In this document: piece after piece, positions 1-12,600 of the stretch
How the letters are laid out: each line of letters starts with the position of its first letter
Position numbering within the stretch: the first letter of the stretch is position 1
Assembly (NCBI RefSeq): GCF_036370855.1
Contig: NC_088101.1
Coordinates: forward strand, 875,501 to 939,500
DNA: 64,000 bases
Reading direction: 5' to 3'
Origin: Dromaius novaehollandiae
Taxonomy: Eukaryota > Chordata > Aves > Casuariiformes > Dromaiidae
Position numbers and translations under genes: made by a program
The notes under the pieces: generated by a model
Databases searched by the model: none
The model's input: only the letters and a program-made list of their open reading frames with translations
Told to the model about the DNA's origin: nothing

Positions 1-60
1 TTGGCAGAGTGAATTTTCTGATACGGGACATGATCCTGGGTGGTGCACTCATTACTGCAA
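1..60 (+). CDS. Possible internal exon (5'-truncated by window edge) of unidentified gene
   Basis: The window may open inside an exon. A strong donor (CAA followed by GTGAGT) starts at 61. Frame 3 (from base 3) is open and reads a hydrophobic stretch, NFLIRDMILGGALITA, then leaves one base over. That phase fits the two bases opening the next candidate exon at 3287, giving an Arg codon across the junction. Frame 1 has a stop, and frame 2 leads to a stop in the next exon. The hydrophobic run could be part of a membrane segment, but it is too short to be sure. I do not recognise the protein. Other exons could lie between this and 3287, so linkage is inference from phase. Confidence 0.35.
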
Positions 61-3000
61 GTGAGTTCTTCCCCCTCCCCTCCAAGTGATATTTTCATTG
101 TATGAGATGAAGGAAGCCAGCTTTCTAATGAGAGCCTTCTACAATCTGCAGCTGTATTTGGGGAAGGGGAGGGTGGGAGTCTTTAGTTGCCTGCAAGAGA
201 GATTTTGCTTCACCAGGCTCTGCTGCTTTGTGTGAGGCTTTCATAAATGCGCTGACTAGACTTAACCTGAAATGTGAAGGCAAGGGTGGTCATGATTGCA
301 CTTAGTAGTTACAGATCTTCTGATGCTATTCACAGATGTATGGTATTTTATGCCTACTATCCTAGTTGAGTTCTTGCTAATCTTTTTTTGCCATTTGAAA
401 TGAATGATAGTAATGATCTTGTATTTGTAAAGTACTTGTGAGAGATCCTGGTCTACTTCGCTTATTTCCCTGTTTTGGCTCTGTTGATTTTAAAAGAGCA
501 CACGTAGCCAAATGGATCCTTGTGAGCCAGCGATGTCCCAATAAGCAGGAATTGCTTCATCCGTGCTCATGATCAGCGTTGGAGCGTGCAGCTCCTGGGC
601 TGCTCTCTGGCTGTGAAGCATGACACACCTTCGTGGGGAGCTGTTTAGCAGAATACTGTGCCTGGGCGTTGCTAGTTTTTACTTGTGACTGCAATCAGCG
701 TGGCTTGGAGGGCTTTCTGCTGTGGAATGTACCTTTCTTTTTTTTCGTAATAATTCATATTTTGAATTGATAAGTAGTTGAACTCTGCAATATTTAGACA
801 CTGACGAGAATGAAAGAACTTTATATGTAATTTGGAGATGGGTGTAGGCCTTCTGACCAGCATTATGAGACCTGAAATGCCTTACTTTCTCACTTAAACA
901 TTTGTAAATAATTTATGTTCATGCTGATATGGAGTAAGATGGTAGAGAGCTAAAAAGAAGTGACATGTGATCAGCTGATCCAGGCAAGATCAGTCAGGTG
1001 TGTGCTTATACCTGTCCCTGTGGCCTTGGTGTTTAATACAGTTGGTGGACTTGGAGAACAGGCTTTTGGGGATGCCTACACCCCGTGTGGGACTGGCTGC
1101 CTCTGCGCAGTGTGGAGCCTGTGCTGAGCTTGGCTTTGCTTGAGCACAGTCTGTGGGTAGCATCATCATACAACGCTTTACTCAACAAGGAAAGGAGAGA
1201 CAAAGCCACAGGCTCCTGACACAGTGTTAGCGATAGTCCTGCTCCAAGTGGGATGCTGGACTAGAGACCATCTCCCTTCCAAACAACACTCCTGCAGTTT
1301 TGTGAAAAAGAGTCAAGGGAAAGGTTGTTCAGCACACAGATTATTGGCACTGCAGATTGTTTGGCAGGTCTTACTCTGTTGCTGGGATCACTTAGTAAAC
1401 AGGCAGCTTTCCACACGTTTTTAGGCCGCAGGTAAGGCTTTCAGGCCAGCTTTACTCTTCAAAGAAGATTGCCTCTCATTACTGGTACTGAAAGCTGTTC
1501 TTTCAACTAACACAGTGTCTCACCATATATTAGTTTGGAAAGTTAGGCCATGCCATGCTGAGAATAAGGTCTATAGGGCAGGTCACCACACCTGTCAGTC
1601 TTCGGTAAACAGGCAGCCCTATAGATAAGGAGCATTTGTTGGTGCTGAGAATACTGGGTGGAGCATGGCTGCAAAAGAAATCAGTCTTTCTTATCCTGTG
1701 TCTCTGGGAATTCCTTTTGCAAACCCCCTGTTAACGTGCTTCAAAACTTTGGGAACGTGTCTTTGAACAGTGCTTTTGCTTTGTTTCCCTCCTTTGATCT
1801 GCACAGCCACACTGGCATGTTTCTTCTTCAGACTGTTCTCAAACACTTCAAATCTGCTGTTTTTTGGGGCCAGTCTCTCTGGAATTTACTGACTCCTCAT
1901 TTTTCCTTGGGTTGCTCACAGGAAAAAGACCTCCCCTGACCCTGACTGAACCAATTTTCTAACAAGCCATGTCTGGAAGCAGCTGTACTCTATACTGAAA
2001 TCTTGTCTGTGCTGTTGATCTAACTCTGTCATGAACAGTTCTTACAAAAACCTTATCAGATCAGGGACTGCTGCCTTGTTAGGAGTTTTTATAGTGTGCT
2101 GTTGTGGTTCCTGCGTGCTGCAGCCATGTAACGGGTGCTAACTGTGGGGAGGACAGTATAAATAAATAGAGAGAGAATCTCTTGGTTTCTTTCACAGTCA
2201 TGGGGAAAAGCTTGTGGCAAATTCTTGTGGTTTAATGGTGCTTTCATTCATGCTTGCTACCATGTCCATGTCTACTTTGGGGCTACTGCCACTGCTAGAA
2301 ATGAAAAATTTACTGAATGCCTGTTGGGTTAGATGTGTGACAGGTATTTGCTTTCTACACTAGAGCTGTGTTGGTAGGTGTAGAGTCACATGGAAGAAGT
2401 GGAGTGATCCTTTACTAGATTGAGTAAGTCCATTCAAATGCAACACATGGAAAGCTTTTCTTTTCCTGGTTTGGCCTTGAAAGAGGAAAGTAACCCTTTA
2501 AAACTTCTTCAAAATATGATATTGGAGGAATTTGGGAGATTCAAAAGATGAGATCTACATCTAGTTTCAGGAGGACTGGGAGACTGGAAATGCTCTAGAA
2601 GCAGCACAGTGACATTGATGGGTTTTGTGCTGTCAAGTACAGGAGGCTGTTAAAGACAGAAAGGATCAAGTTAGGAGCAAGACATTGTTGGTTTGAGAGT
2701 TGTGGACAAAAAAAAAAAAAAAGAAAAGCTGTTTAGCATCTCAGAGTGTGCCACAGAGGAACTCTAGAGCACACAGACCAGCCTTGCTGGCTACTTGAAT
2801 GGATTGATTCCAGCAGTGGTAACAGCTTTCAGCACAGAACAAAATATTGCCAGGCTCAGAGGGTGGCAGCCCCATACAGGAAGTGAATTGTATTATAAAC
2901 AGTATGTCTTAATACATTGGTAGGCAGTTTTCTCCCATAGTTTAGTTTGGGAGAGGGTGATGTTCTTGTGAGTGTTGGACCATGGGATCAAAGCTTCCAA

Positions 3001-3286
3001 AAGGCATAATCCTCCCCAAATGTTCTTTCAATATGAAAATAGAATCACTGGTAAAAGCTTATGGTTTAGTTCCCTTTCAGACAGAAAATAGAAGTACCTT
3101 CTCCCTGTCCTTCTGCCGAGGGACCTGTCTGCCTTGGTGGATACTGATTGACATTGACATGGAAAATTTTTTGTTGTTTTTCAATGATGTTATTTGGCAG
3201 AGAGTGAATGAACTCCTCTGTGTTTGGCTGACTGTGTGTGTGAGTGCTGGAGCACTGAGGAATTTCCATAGAAAATATTTATGCAG
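61..3286 (+). other. Presumed intron of unidentified gene
   Basis: This stretch of about 3.2 kb lies between two phase-compatible exon candidates. It has no convincing long open frame. It contains a 15-base A run at 2708-2722. A donor-like CAG then GTAAGG occurs at 1429-1436 with no supporting exon that I could recognise. Further short exons could be hidden here. Confidence 0.3.
2708..2722 (+). repeat. Poly-A run (15 A)
   Basis: An uninterrupted A run inside the presumed intron. It could be a decayed retroelement tail or a simple repeat. No flanking target-site duplication was recognised. Confidence 0.8.
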
Positions 3287-3426
3287 GGATGTGGCAGCAA
3301 CCAGACGAAGGTCAAGACTTTGTGGTAACGAGGAGGCGGCAGAAGGCTGAAATGGGAGGAGACTGGAAACAGAAGCAGCATCACAGACAGACTTTATACA
3401 GGCCAAAGAAGTGTGAACTATATCAG
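3287..3426 (+). CDS. Candidate coding exon of unidentified gene, 46 full codons
   Basis: The exon is flanked by an acceptor (TTTATGCAG ending at 3286) and a strong donor (CAG then GTGAGT from 3427). It starts with two bases that complete a split codon and ends on a codon boundary. The 46 codons are strongly polar and basic, including FVVTRRRQKAEMGG and a following Lys/Gln/His-rich run, and look like a cytoplasmic or nuclear tail. An in-frame ATG at 3289 has G at -3, so this could instead be a first coding exon. An in-frame TGA upstream (3256-3258) shows the frame is closed before the exon. The acceptor pyrimidine tract is weak. The residues are not ERI1-like, although ERI1 is the gene expected beside PPP1R3B from human synteny. 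Function unknown. Confidence 0.5.
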
Positions 3427-4109
3427 GTGAGTAGTGAGTGATGCTTCTGCCTTTGCAGCTTATCCAGAGCAGATTTCACTATGCATCACCTGTCTATGAG
3501 GATCATGAGTGGAGTTTGGGATATGCAGATATGTATGTTTGTGCAAGATATGAACTTTTTGATCACCGGTATCCACCGGGGTTGCAGCTGTCCCCTGTTT
3601 CGCTCCTACCCTTTTGACTCAAGCAGGGTATCCCTTCCACTTCTAAGTTCCCTGTTTAAGTCTTTGCTGAGAGTGATGATTTAGTGGTATCTGCCTATTC
3701 AGACGGGAGAATTTCCCCGCTTGCTGGAACATCTTTGGTTTTCCTTTTTCACCTCAGTTTAAGATAGGTCTAACTCACTTCAGTGCCAGGGAGCTTCCTC
3801 TCTACTGACAAACTCTAGTTTTCAGGGCTGAGACTCCACTTCTTCTCATGAATTGACATAATCTCCCTGCTGCAAATGGAAAGGTCAGTCAAAAGAGCCC
3901 AGTGTCCTTAAGGCAGGGAATGGAGAGAGTGATCCAGACCACCTATGTTAGATGGTGCTGTGAGCTGGAGAAGCTTCTTTCTGTTGATTTACAGAGGCAG
4001 AGTAGGAAGTGCCATTTCCTTAATTTACAGCTCACCTTTGCAAAAGCCTAACTTAGCGTTTGTTCAGAGAAAGTCACACTCTTGAGGGAAGTTAAATAAT
4101 TTTATGCAG

Positions 4110-4163
4110 TCAGTTACCAGTGAAGAGTTCCTTGAGGAGCATACAGAAGAATATAGATCTCAG
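4110..4163 (+). CDS. Candidate coding exon of unidentified gene, 18 codons
   Basis: This small exon lies between an acceptor (TTTTATGCAG ending at 4109) and a donor (CAG then GTAAAG from 4164). It is 54 bp, in phase 0 at both ends, and continues the frame of the exon ending at 3426. It encodes an acidic run, SVTSEEFLEEHTEEYRSQ, contrasting with the basic preceding exon. The matching phase of three neighbouring candidates is the main evidence that these are real exons rather than chance open frames. Confidence 0.45.
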
Positions 4164-4290
4164 GTAAAGTTTGTGGGTATTGCAGCGAGATCTGGTGGGC
4201 AGGTGTTCTGTACAACTGACCTGGAAAGCATCCAGCAAGACGTTGTGCCACCATCACTTTATTTGGCTGCCATTTTTTTTTTTCCTTAAG

Positions 4291-4512
4291 GTGTCTGAAT
4301 CCTCTTGAGATCCTCGCTGGCAATGGTTGGTGCAGGGAGGCTGGACTGGGGGAGGAATATTGCTCTTCTGCCACAAGCTGGTCTGAGGGCCATTCTGACC
4401 TGTGAAACAGAACTGGCATTTGTGAAGTTGATGCATTGATGGGATCACTGAGAGGGGAGCTGCTCTGACTGTCTCAGTTGATACTCCAATAAATGCCAGG
4501 AGTAATTTTTCA
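4291..4512 (+). CDS. Candidate terminal exon: five codons, stop and 3' UTR of unidentified gene
   Basis: A very strong acceptor precedes 4291: a run of eleven T followed by CCTTAAG. In the phase left by the previous exon it reads VSESS and then TGA at 4306-4308. About 180 bp later comes AATAAA at 4488-4493, followed by a T-rich stretch and a GT/T-rich stretch near 4510-4540, as expected of a cleavage site. The end at 4512 is approximate. Together these give a plausible 3' end for the plus-strand gene. The protein would end in an acidic, serine-rich tail. Confidence 0.45.
4488..4493 (+). terminator. Poly(A) signal AATAAA of the unidentified left-hand gene
   Basis: A canonical AATAAA sits about 180 bp after the TGA of the candidate terminal exon and is followed by T-rich sequence. 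It supports a transcript end near 4510. Confidence 0.45.
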
Positions 4513-7500
4513 CATTCCCCAAATGTCTGTTCCTTCTTCAATCTCCAGAATCAGCAGATTGCAGCAAGTGTGTCATGCTGAATGAAGCTCTGGTCTTGAA
4601 GCAAGGTTGCCTTGCTCAAGGCAAGAGACTGTAGACCTAATTTAGGTCCCTCTTGTTAGCTGTAGTAATGACTGAAATCTTGTGTGGTGCGACCAGCAGC
4701 TTTTTGTGTGTGAGAGAGAGATAGGTGAAGGCAACCCAGAGGTTGCCTATGTGCTGCCAGGGATACAGTAAGGTTGTCAGTCTGTTTTCATACCATATTT
4801 GAAAGGGCTTCACGGTTCAGCTTCTGAGCTGGTGGCTGCAGCCACCCGGCCATTGCTGTAGAGAGCTTTCCGTCCGTTCCCCCTTTCCTCTTTGTCATCT
4901 GCATAGTCTTTTAAGAATTACACAAAAATCTTCTCTAGCATGTCCTGCAGCCCAGCCAATTCCTCACACCCTGGGGGCTTTCCTACATATTGTTGTCTCT
5001 TTCTTGGAATATAAATGTCCTGATAATACTCTTTCTTTTAACCTTTAAGGTCTGGAGTGTATGTGGAAGGGACTGAACTGTCTTCATGTACCCTAGATGA
5101 TCCCTGTTCCTCCATCCATGCCAGTTACCCTTCAGCCTGGCAGACAACCACTGCTCTGTTTACTTGTGGGTTTTTTGGCAGGACTAAATGTCCGTAACAC
5201 ACATTGGAGCACCATTGACTGCCTTCTCTTCCCCATTCTGCTTTTCTGTTCAAGCTATCTACTTTGTCCTTTGCCAGCCGTGTTGTGTGTCTGGGCTGAA
5301 GTTTACCAGTTCAGCCCCCCCGCCTTGTTTTCTTTTCCCTATGCCAACAGTCCTCACCTTGGCATCTTGTCATAACTCAGCCGCCTCTCAGTGACAAGAG
5401 TATGAGCTCCCAGGAGTCCGTGCAGCTGTTCTGAGCTGTATGCCTACTTTAAAAGGGGGTGACAAGTGTAGTAAGTTTCATACACTATGTTTTACAGTAA
5501 AGTTACTAGCCCTTGACCCCTTTCTTGAGCAGTCCCCCCTGCCCTGGCTCTAGGACCAGCACTGAGATTTCCAAAAGCTCTGAGTGCTTGTGGTCTTTTT
5601 TGCTAACAGCATAAAACCCTGTAGACTATGTGGTGATGACCACAAAGGAGCTTGCTTGCTCCTTAATTCCTTCATCTACCAGGAATTGTTGAGATTTGTA
5701 ATGGGCACATTAAGATCAGTAGGAATGGAGAAAGAATGGGAGTGTGGGGTGAAGGAACACAGGAGGTATGTAAGAAATAAGAGGTGTTGATGGCACCTGT
5801 GCTAGCAGGTCATCAAAACTAGAGCACACCTCTGTGGCTCCCGAGAACATCTAGATGGGGCAGATGAAGGCAGCCTAAAAAAAAAGGGTCAGCCTGAAGT
5901 CTCAAGGCATATAAAGATGATGGTGGGGAGATAAAGAATGGGATTGGAGCCCTTAAAGAAGGAGACAAAAGACAGTGAATGTATCCTTATGACTCAGAGA
6001 TGGGACAAGATGGAGAGACAAAAGATCCTAATCAGCATCAGCTCCTAAAGGAGGCCCATCCAAAACCAGCAGTTCTTGCTAACTCAGGAGAATGGGAAAA
6101 CAGCTTGATAGCTATCATCTCTTTTCTTCCATGTCACTGCCAGTAATCCTGGCAAGAGCATAGATGCCTGAATCCTGGAGTGAGCTCATGAAGACACGTC
6201 ATGATATTTGTGATTATGTAGGTATGAGAGTGTGAGTGAAATCAGTTTGGTTTCATGCAACAGGCTTATTCTTGAAAGCTTGCTGGAAGCTGTTAGCTGC
6301 CCGTGATTCTGGCAGTAGCACTAGAACGCCTTGCCAGGGGTCTCCTGATCCGTGTTGTTGGACTTCTTTTGGCTTCCTGTGAATGTGAAAAGTGGTCTTG
6401 GGAGCATATGTGCAGCCAGATCTGTGCACGTGCCGTCCTTGGAGTGCTGAGCAGTGTCTTGACCACTTAGCAGAATGCTAAGGCATCAGCAAGCTGCTGG
6501 ACTGGGGGGATCCCGCACAACGTAGAGGGCAGTCTGGTGGTACTTGGAGCCGTCCTCCCAGGCTCTGGCCAACACCAGCGCAGACTCTGCAGGTCTGCCA
6601 CGTCCTGCTGCAAAACAGGTTTAGTGATCTGCTCTGCGGGCTGCGGTCTTACATGACAGGCCTTGAAATGGAGAATACATCTCTGAGTCGCTCCAGGCGC
6701 ATCTCAAGGAAACTTGATGAAGTAGTGTACATTTCTGGGGAGAGTTTAATGTGCAAATGGGGACCAACCAGGTGGTTGTTTTCTCAAGGAAACAAAAGGG
6801 TTTATCTTGATTAGAAATGGTTCCTGCTTGCTTGGTTTGCCATAGATTTCCAGTTTTCACTCCAGTACTGCTTCCCGTTCCATTTTATTTTTCCTTGTCT
6901 CAAAGGAGCTTGGCACAGACAACATGTAATTCACCCTGTCTAACTTTAAGCTCCTTAAGAATTAACCTGTAAGGCCTCCTAGGGGTGAGGTTTTCCTGCC
7001 TAAACATAGCTGTCTGCTGCCCTGTGGTATCGGAGCTCTCTGCACAGAGCTTGCAGATGTGGGACCTACAGCAGTCCTGCTCTCTTCAGAAGCAGCAACT
7101 GGAGGCCAGGCAGGAGACTTGGGATATCTTTGGTAGCGCTATTGCTCGTACGTGTGTGTGGACTCTGGAATGGTGCCCCTCACCAGCATGGCCTGCTACC
7201 TTCCAAAGACCTTTTGCTACAGAGATGGGGATTTCGAGCAGCCGGAACAGGAAATGAGGTGGTGTGGCCAAGACGTCATCTCCCCGACACAATAGGCTTT
7301 GCGAAATGAGGATGTCTTTCTCTTCAGCTCACTCACTAGCCTTTCCGAAACAGCGTGGAAGGAGGGTGGCTAAAACTGCTTTTAGTTGTTTTTTCTGTGC
7401 CCGAGTTGTAATGAATAGTGACAGCTGCCATAGCATCGTTAAGGTGGAGATCACCTTCTGCTGTGCTCCCTCTTTGCTCAGGAGCCAGTCCTTGTGGAAT

Positions 7501-9479
7501 TCAGTGGCTTGCCAAGGTCCCCAACTGCAGATCGGGGGACTTCGCCTGTGACCTTTACGAACTCTTGAACTGACTTGCAGCTGGGGAGCATCTCTGAAGC
7601 ACTTGCTGAAATGAGGAAAGAGTGATGCTGCCTTTGTAGTGGTTTGGTGCAAGTATTTAAACTGGGATGAAGGGATTTCAGCTCCTCTCTTTCTCAAAGC
7701 AAAACGCTTCCTTTGGGATGCTTTGCCTTGGTGCTTTCAGGGTTAGGAGGCCTTCCCACTCAGGGCAACTTCTTCATGCCAAAGGAGGGCTTGTCTGTAC
7801 AAGCCACAGAGCAGGAGACTGTAGTCTCCTTCCTGCTGGTGGCACGTGAAAGGGCACTTTTTGCATGAGCAGGACAGAGCTGCTTTCTGTGCAGCTGTGT
7901 GGGAACGAGTGGTATGGACTAAGGTGCTAGGCATTGAACCCAGCCTTCCAAGACTGTGCCATAGCTGACTGCAGGTGAATGGGTTTGGCAACAGAACTTG
8001 CCCTCTGCTGCAAAAAGGGAAAAAAGCAAGAAATAAACAATAATAAAAATGTGCAAGAGGATGAACTTCCAGAGGAAAACAAGAAAGAGTTGAAAACGGA
8101 TACAAGCAAAAAAATGTGTAAGCTTTTGCAAGAGAGGGCAGTGAAATCTACCTGCATAATTCAAAGGCAGAATCCTTCTGCTCCCTGCGCTCTATCACTC
8201 TTTTCCCCCACGTAGATCTTACTGGTACTGCAGGAAGTAGGGCTGCCGCCCTGTCACCTGAGATGCAGTGCAACTAATGGGCAGGGAGCTGCAGAAGTAG
8301 AGAACTGGCAGACAGCTCCTGGACTGAAGTGCGTTTTGCATGAACAGTTCATATGCTTCTGCATAACAAACAGATCTGTAAACACAAAGGCAGTTTGCCC
8401 ACAGTCTGTTAACAGGTAGCAGGGCTAAGGTTTGCTGGAGAGTTTGAATGCAATGAATAATTCAACTGGTCCTGCTGTCCTTAAATTTAGGTAATAACAC
8501 TGCAGTCAGAGGCTTTCTGAGGTTGGCAGCTAACCCCGTTGTTGTCTGCTCTCCTTGTTTGGCCTGGGGCCTGCACTGTTTCTCAGGTGGCTTTGACCTT
8601 ATGTGAGAGCATCACACCAAACTGATCTCCTTTTGCCTGGTAAATAGGGCACAAATTCTTTCACCAGCTTGCCAATACCAATCTTGTAAAGTGGCCAGTG
8701 TCATTCTAGAGGAGACTCAAATCAGAGCTATGGGAGATGCTGGCTTCAAACTGCCGGCTGAAACACTTTCCCAAAGTTCAGCCTGATGACATTTTTTTTT
8801 GTTTTCCCACATCACGATCCTACTGCTGCTGATGGCATTTGTTGAGGGTCCACTGAGAGTTTAGTTGACCCTCACTTTCTGGGCTCTGAATCCTTTGAAG
8901 GTTTCTCTGGGTAATGTCTTCCCTCAGGCTGCTCATACTATTTCTCTCCCTCTTCTGATAACTATAGGACACCTTCTCTCCACAAAGCTATAGATTTCAT
9001 TCCAGTTCATCTTGACCCCAACACTGGCAGGATCAGTAAGAAAGGAACTCTGCAGTGAGTGCCAGGGGACTCACTTTTGGGGACACGGTTGGGAAGAAGA
9101 AAACTCATGAAGAGATCACATACAAATGCAATTCTAGCATAAGCTTAACACCTAGCTGGGTTTTGCCTAGTGCCTAAGCCTTTCCTGTGGACTGCACTGC
9201 CAAGGATTTGGTGGCTACAAGAACACCCTCTGTCACGGCTGCCACCCTGACTTCCGTAGGGTTCACCAGCTTTGAGAGCTAACAGTCTGTCTTTCAGAAT
9301 AACCACATTACTAAGTGCAGTTCTAGATGGCGTTCATCTAGCCTTACCCCATTTTTTGAATGAGGCAAAGGTGTTCTTGATGCTCTGGAGCTAGGTGTCT
9401 CTGGTCCTCAGAGGTGATTTCCCCTTTCTAGCTTGCACCCAGGTCACAGGAATAGAGAAGGTGAATAGTTCCCCTCTGC
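4513..9479. other. Non-coding spacer, no gene recognised
   Basis: No open frame here resembles a known protein. One plus-strand open frame at about 6591-6812 follows a CTCTGCAG acceptor-like site and reads phase 0 for some 70 codons before a stop, but it lacks a recognisable domain and a nearby poly(A) signal. The rest is mid-GC unique-looking sequence. An A-rich patch at 8018-8060 contains AATAAA-like strings. Confidence 0.5.
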
Positions 9480-9610
9480 TTGGTATTGTGGGGTCGTATC
9501 TGGATCACTGTGTCCGGTTTGGGCCCCCCTAGAAGACAGATGTCAGCAAACTGGAGTGAGTCAGGTGGTGGTTAAGGTAAGCAGGCCTGAAAGGTGATGA
9601 GTTGGCAGGA
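9480..9610 (+). mobile_element. CR1-type LINE remnant
   Basis: The stretch runs through TCTGGATCACTGTGTCCGGT, then a GGGCYCCCC-like block, AAGACAGATG, and a GTCAGGTGGTGGTTAAGG-like block. This order matches the reverse-transcriptase 3' part of CR1/L3 elements (consensus: ...CTGGAGTACTGYGTCCAGTT..GGGC..CCC..AAGA..GATG..). It is diverged and truncated at both ends. Identification is from memory of the consensus. Confidence 0.55.
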
Positions 9611-12600
9611 AACCACACTATTCTCCAGTAAGGCAGGGAACAGTCCTTGGAGAGAGTGGTTTCTGTTAGAAATGGTATACGTGTTGTGGACAGAGACATG
9701 CCTTTCTCTTGAGCTGTGACTGTAGGGGAGTGGCAGAGTGTGAGGAAATGCTGCTGCTTCCATCTTTTACTCAGCATCCGTCTCAGCTCTTGATACCTGG
9801 GGAAATGTCACGTCAGGCAGGGAGGGTCTGAATGAGCTCAGAGGGAGGCAGGACTGGGGAAAGGGTTAGGACAAGGGATTGAACTTAACGGTTTTGCTTG
9901 GTGTCTGTATCCAACCCCTGATTTAGGGGTTCAGGGTGACCCCAACTGACATTTCCAGGGTCACCCAACAAGGAGTCAGAGGTGAAAAGGACCAGTGGCT
10001 CCCAAGTCTTGGCTAGCGTTGAAAGACAGTTCTTCAAATAAAGTAGGAGGGTATATGTAGTCACAGGTCTCACCTGAGATTCTCAAACTGATTTTAACAT
10101 TTACTTTCCTGAGGCTCCTAAAAAAGCACCAGAGTTTTTCCCAAGTTGCTAATGGTTTTTCTGCAGCCCTGAGTTCCTTACTAAATTCACAAAGTTTGGT
10201 ACAACAGGGTCTCAACGTGTCTGGGGACTACTGAAAGAGAGAATTTTTGATTCATTCAGGTACAGAAAGTCTGTTGAGCTCTAGCAAGGAAAATATAAGA
10301 AAGTACCAAATTATTTTTTTCTCAACATGTTATTCCTATTTTCAGATTTTTCAAATACCTGAGATGTACTAGTTTTGCAAAGACACTGTGCTGCAGCTTG
10401 TTTGCTTTATAAGAACCAGCTGTGGATGGATTTCCATGTCATGCATGCTCAAGTGAGTGCCCCCTGCTCTTCACTGTTTGTTTAGATTTTGCAATGACCT
10501 TTCTCAAGAAAAGACCCTCCACTGTCCTTAGACATGCAGGCCTACAGGGGACATTTTCAGATGTCCTTTTCCCAACTCTAATGGAACAAAATGTTGGCCA
10601 GGTGAGTTTAGACAATCTTTTGTGGAGAGGTGAGCACAGCTAGCTGTCAGGGGTGAAAAACTTCAGTGCCTCTGGGTCTAAGGGCAGTAACCTCCAGCAA
10701 GTGGTTAGGGTGCAGTGGAGTCTTAGACCACTATAGGCATTTTCGCAAGGGTTGTCTATCACTTAAGCCAGCTCCAATAGTTTCTACTTGCACTGCTCCT
10801 CATTCACACTCTCTGTTTAAGGCTTGTGCTTAAGAGAAAATAGCATCCAAAAGGGAAGCTTTGAGTTGCAGGGCTGTAGAGAAATTCAGGGCCAGTGCCT
10901 TGTCTGTGTTCAAAGAGAAGGCTTAGAACTGGGCAGAGTTTCTTTTCTTCGTGTTGCCAGCCAAGGCTTTGGGGCCCTATGTTGTTTGAACACTTCTGAG
11001 AGCCTTTTTGTGCTTGGGAAGGCCTTCCAGTCCCTGGCAAGCTGCTCTGGTTCTGGGTTCAGCATAACATGGCACATCAGCCTAGCTGTGTTCTGTGGTG
11101 CTGTGCTTGCATGTGGTGTTGCTGCCCAGTGTTCACCGTGGGGCTCTGGCACTAGGTCACATCATCTCAGACTTGGCACTGCGACTGTAAGAACATGCTT
11201 CCTCCCCTGTCCTCTTCCTGTGAATGGGCTGAAAACTGCTGGGATGGACTGCCAGGTTGCCAAGTGGCACAGAGCAGCACAACCATCTTGGATCTCGGTA
11301 CCCCCAGCCTGGCTTAGGAGCCAGCAGTGATGGGGAGGCTGTCACCACCGGTGGCCCTGCACCACCTCAGCTAGAGTGTGAAGTCCTTAGGGGAGGAGTC
11401 CCACTGTTGGCATAGTTAGCTTTGACTTTTGGTTTGGAGGAGATGTTGCAATGGGTGGTTCCTCCTGCAGCAGACTGAAAGCCTGCTGCATCAGTGCCCT
11501 TCTCCATGGAGACTTCTGAAATCAAGACGTCATGGCCTTCCTAGGAGCTTTGTTTGACCAAGGCAGCTCTGACCGACAGATCAACTACAGGGAGCTATTC
11601 AGCTGCCCTGATCCAATCTCATAGTGTCTTGGGCTGAGAAACTGCCCAGGCCTGAAGTCCCCGTGCTATTTGGGGGAGACGAGAAGGACAGCTGAGCAGC
11701 AGGGAATGTGCTACATGCTTGTCTCTTCTATTGGGTGCTTGTACAAGTATAAATGCATAGAAACGAGTGCTTCTGCAGAAGCAGTGGCTGTAATTTTTCT
11801 CAAGAATTTTGCAAATGCTGGCTCCGTTCCCATGCTTGCATACTTCTCTCCCTCCCCTTCGTGCATGTAAGCCAAACATACAAGGACCCAATTAAACTTT
11901 CTGACTGCTGGATTTTGCTCTTGTGAACGCACAGTGAAGATGTATTTTTGGAAGCAAATGAAGTACGCGCATCCAAAAAAATAAAAAACCCCAAAGGTGT
12001 CAGAACTTCAGCTAGCTCGTTAGTAGTCTACTTAATGACTTTTGGGGACTGAATAATTAAAAAGCATTTGTTTCCATTGGCAGGCACTGGCTGGGAAAGC
12101 AAAAGCTTTGAATGGAGAGGGAGTCATCTTGCAGCCATTTTCAACTCTCCAGAGATCGCTAGGTTCCTGCACCAGTTTTTAGACCAGTTTTACGGCCTTT
12201 TGGTGTATAAAACTTGTGGAAACACTGGAATGTTTTGGATAGCAACTGTTCCTATGGTTTTCACGAGGGCAGGCTGAACTGAGAAACATCCTATTTTTAA
12301 ACAGCATTTAGAAACAGAGGGAAATAATGACACAGGCTTTGACTCCCTATATGGAAGATAATGAGATCCTGGCTCCTGCGCAAGTCTGTCAGATGACTTC
12401 AGGGGAAAATTCATGTCTGGCAACGTTGCCAACTAGCTTAAAACCTGGTAATTGTCACCAAAATGTCCACCGTGGCCTTAATATCTTATGCATAGCTCTG
12501 CTTTGCAGCATTCCTCTGCAGTTATTTTCAGATCCATCAGACTGCTGAGTGCTGGTTTCTCTGCCTTGCGCACCTCTCACTGCAAGGAGAAATGCAAAGA

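Noticed and set aside
1429-1436. Donor-like CAG-GTAAGG in the left presumed intron
   Set aside because: No acceptor and open frame of the right phase could be paired with it.
3066-3406. Minus-strand open frames antisense to the exon at 3287
   Set aside because: They mirror the better plus-strand exon, which has splice sites and matching phase.
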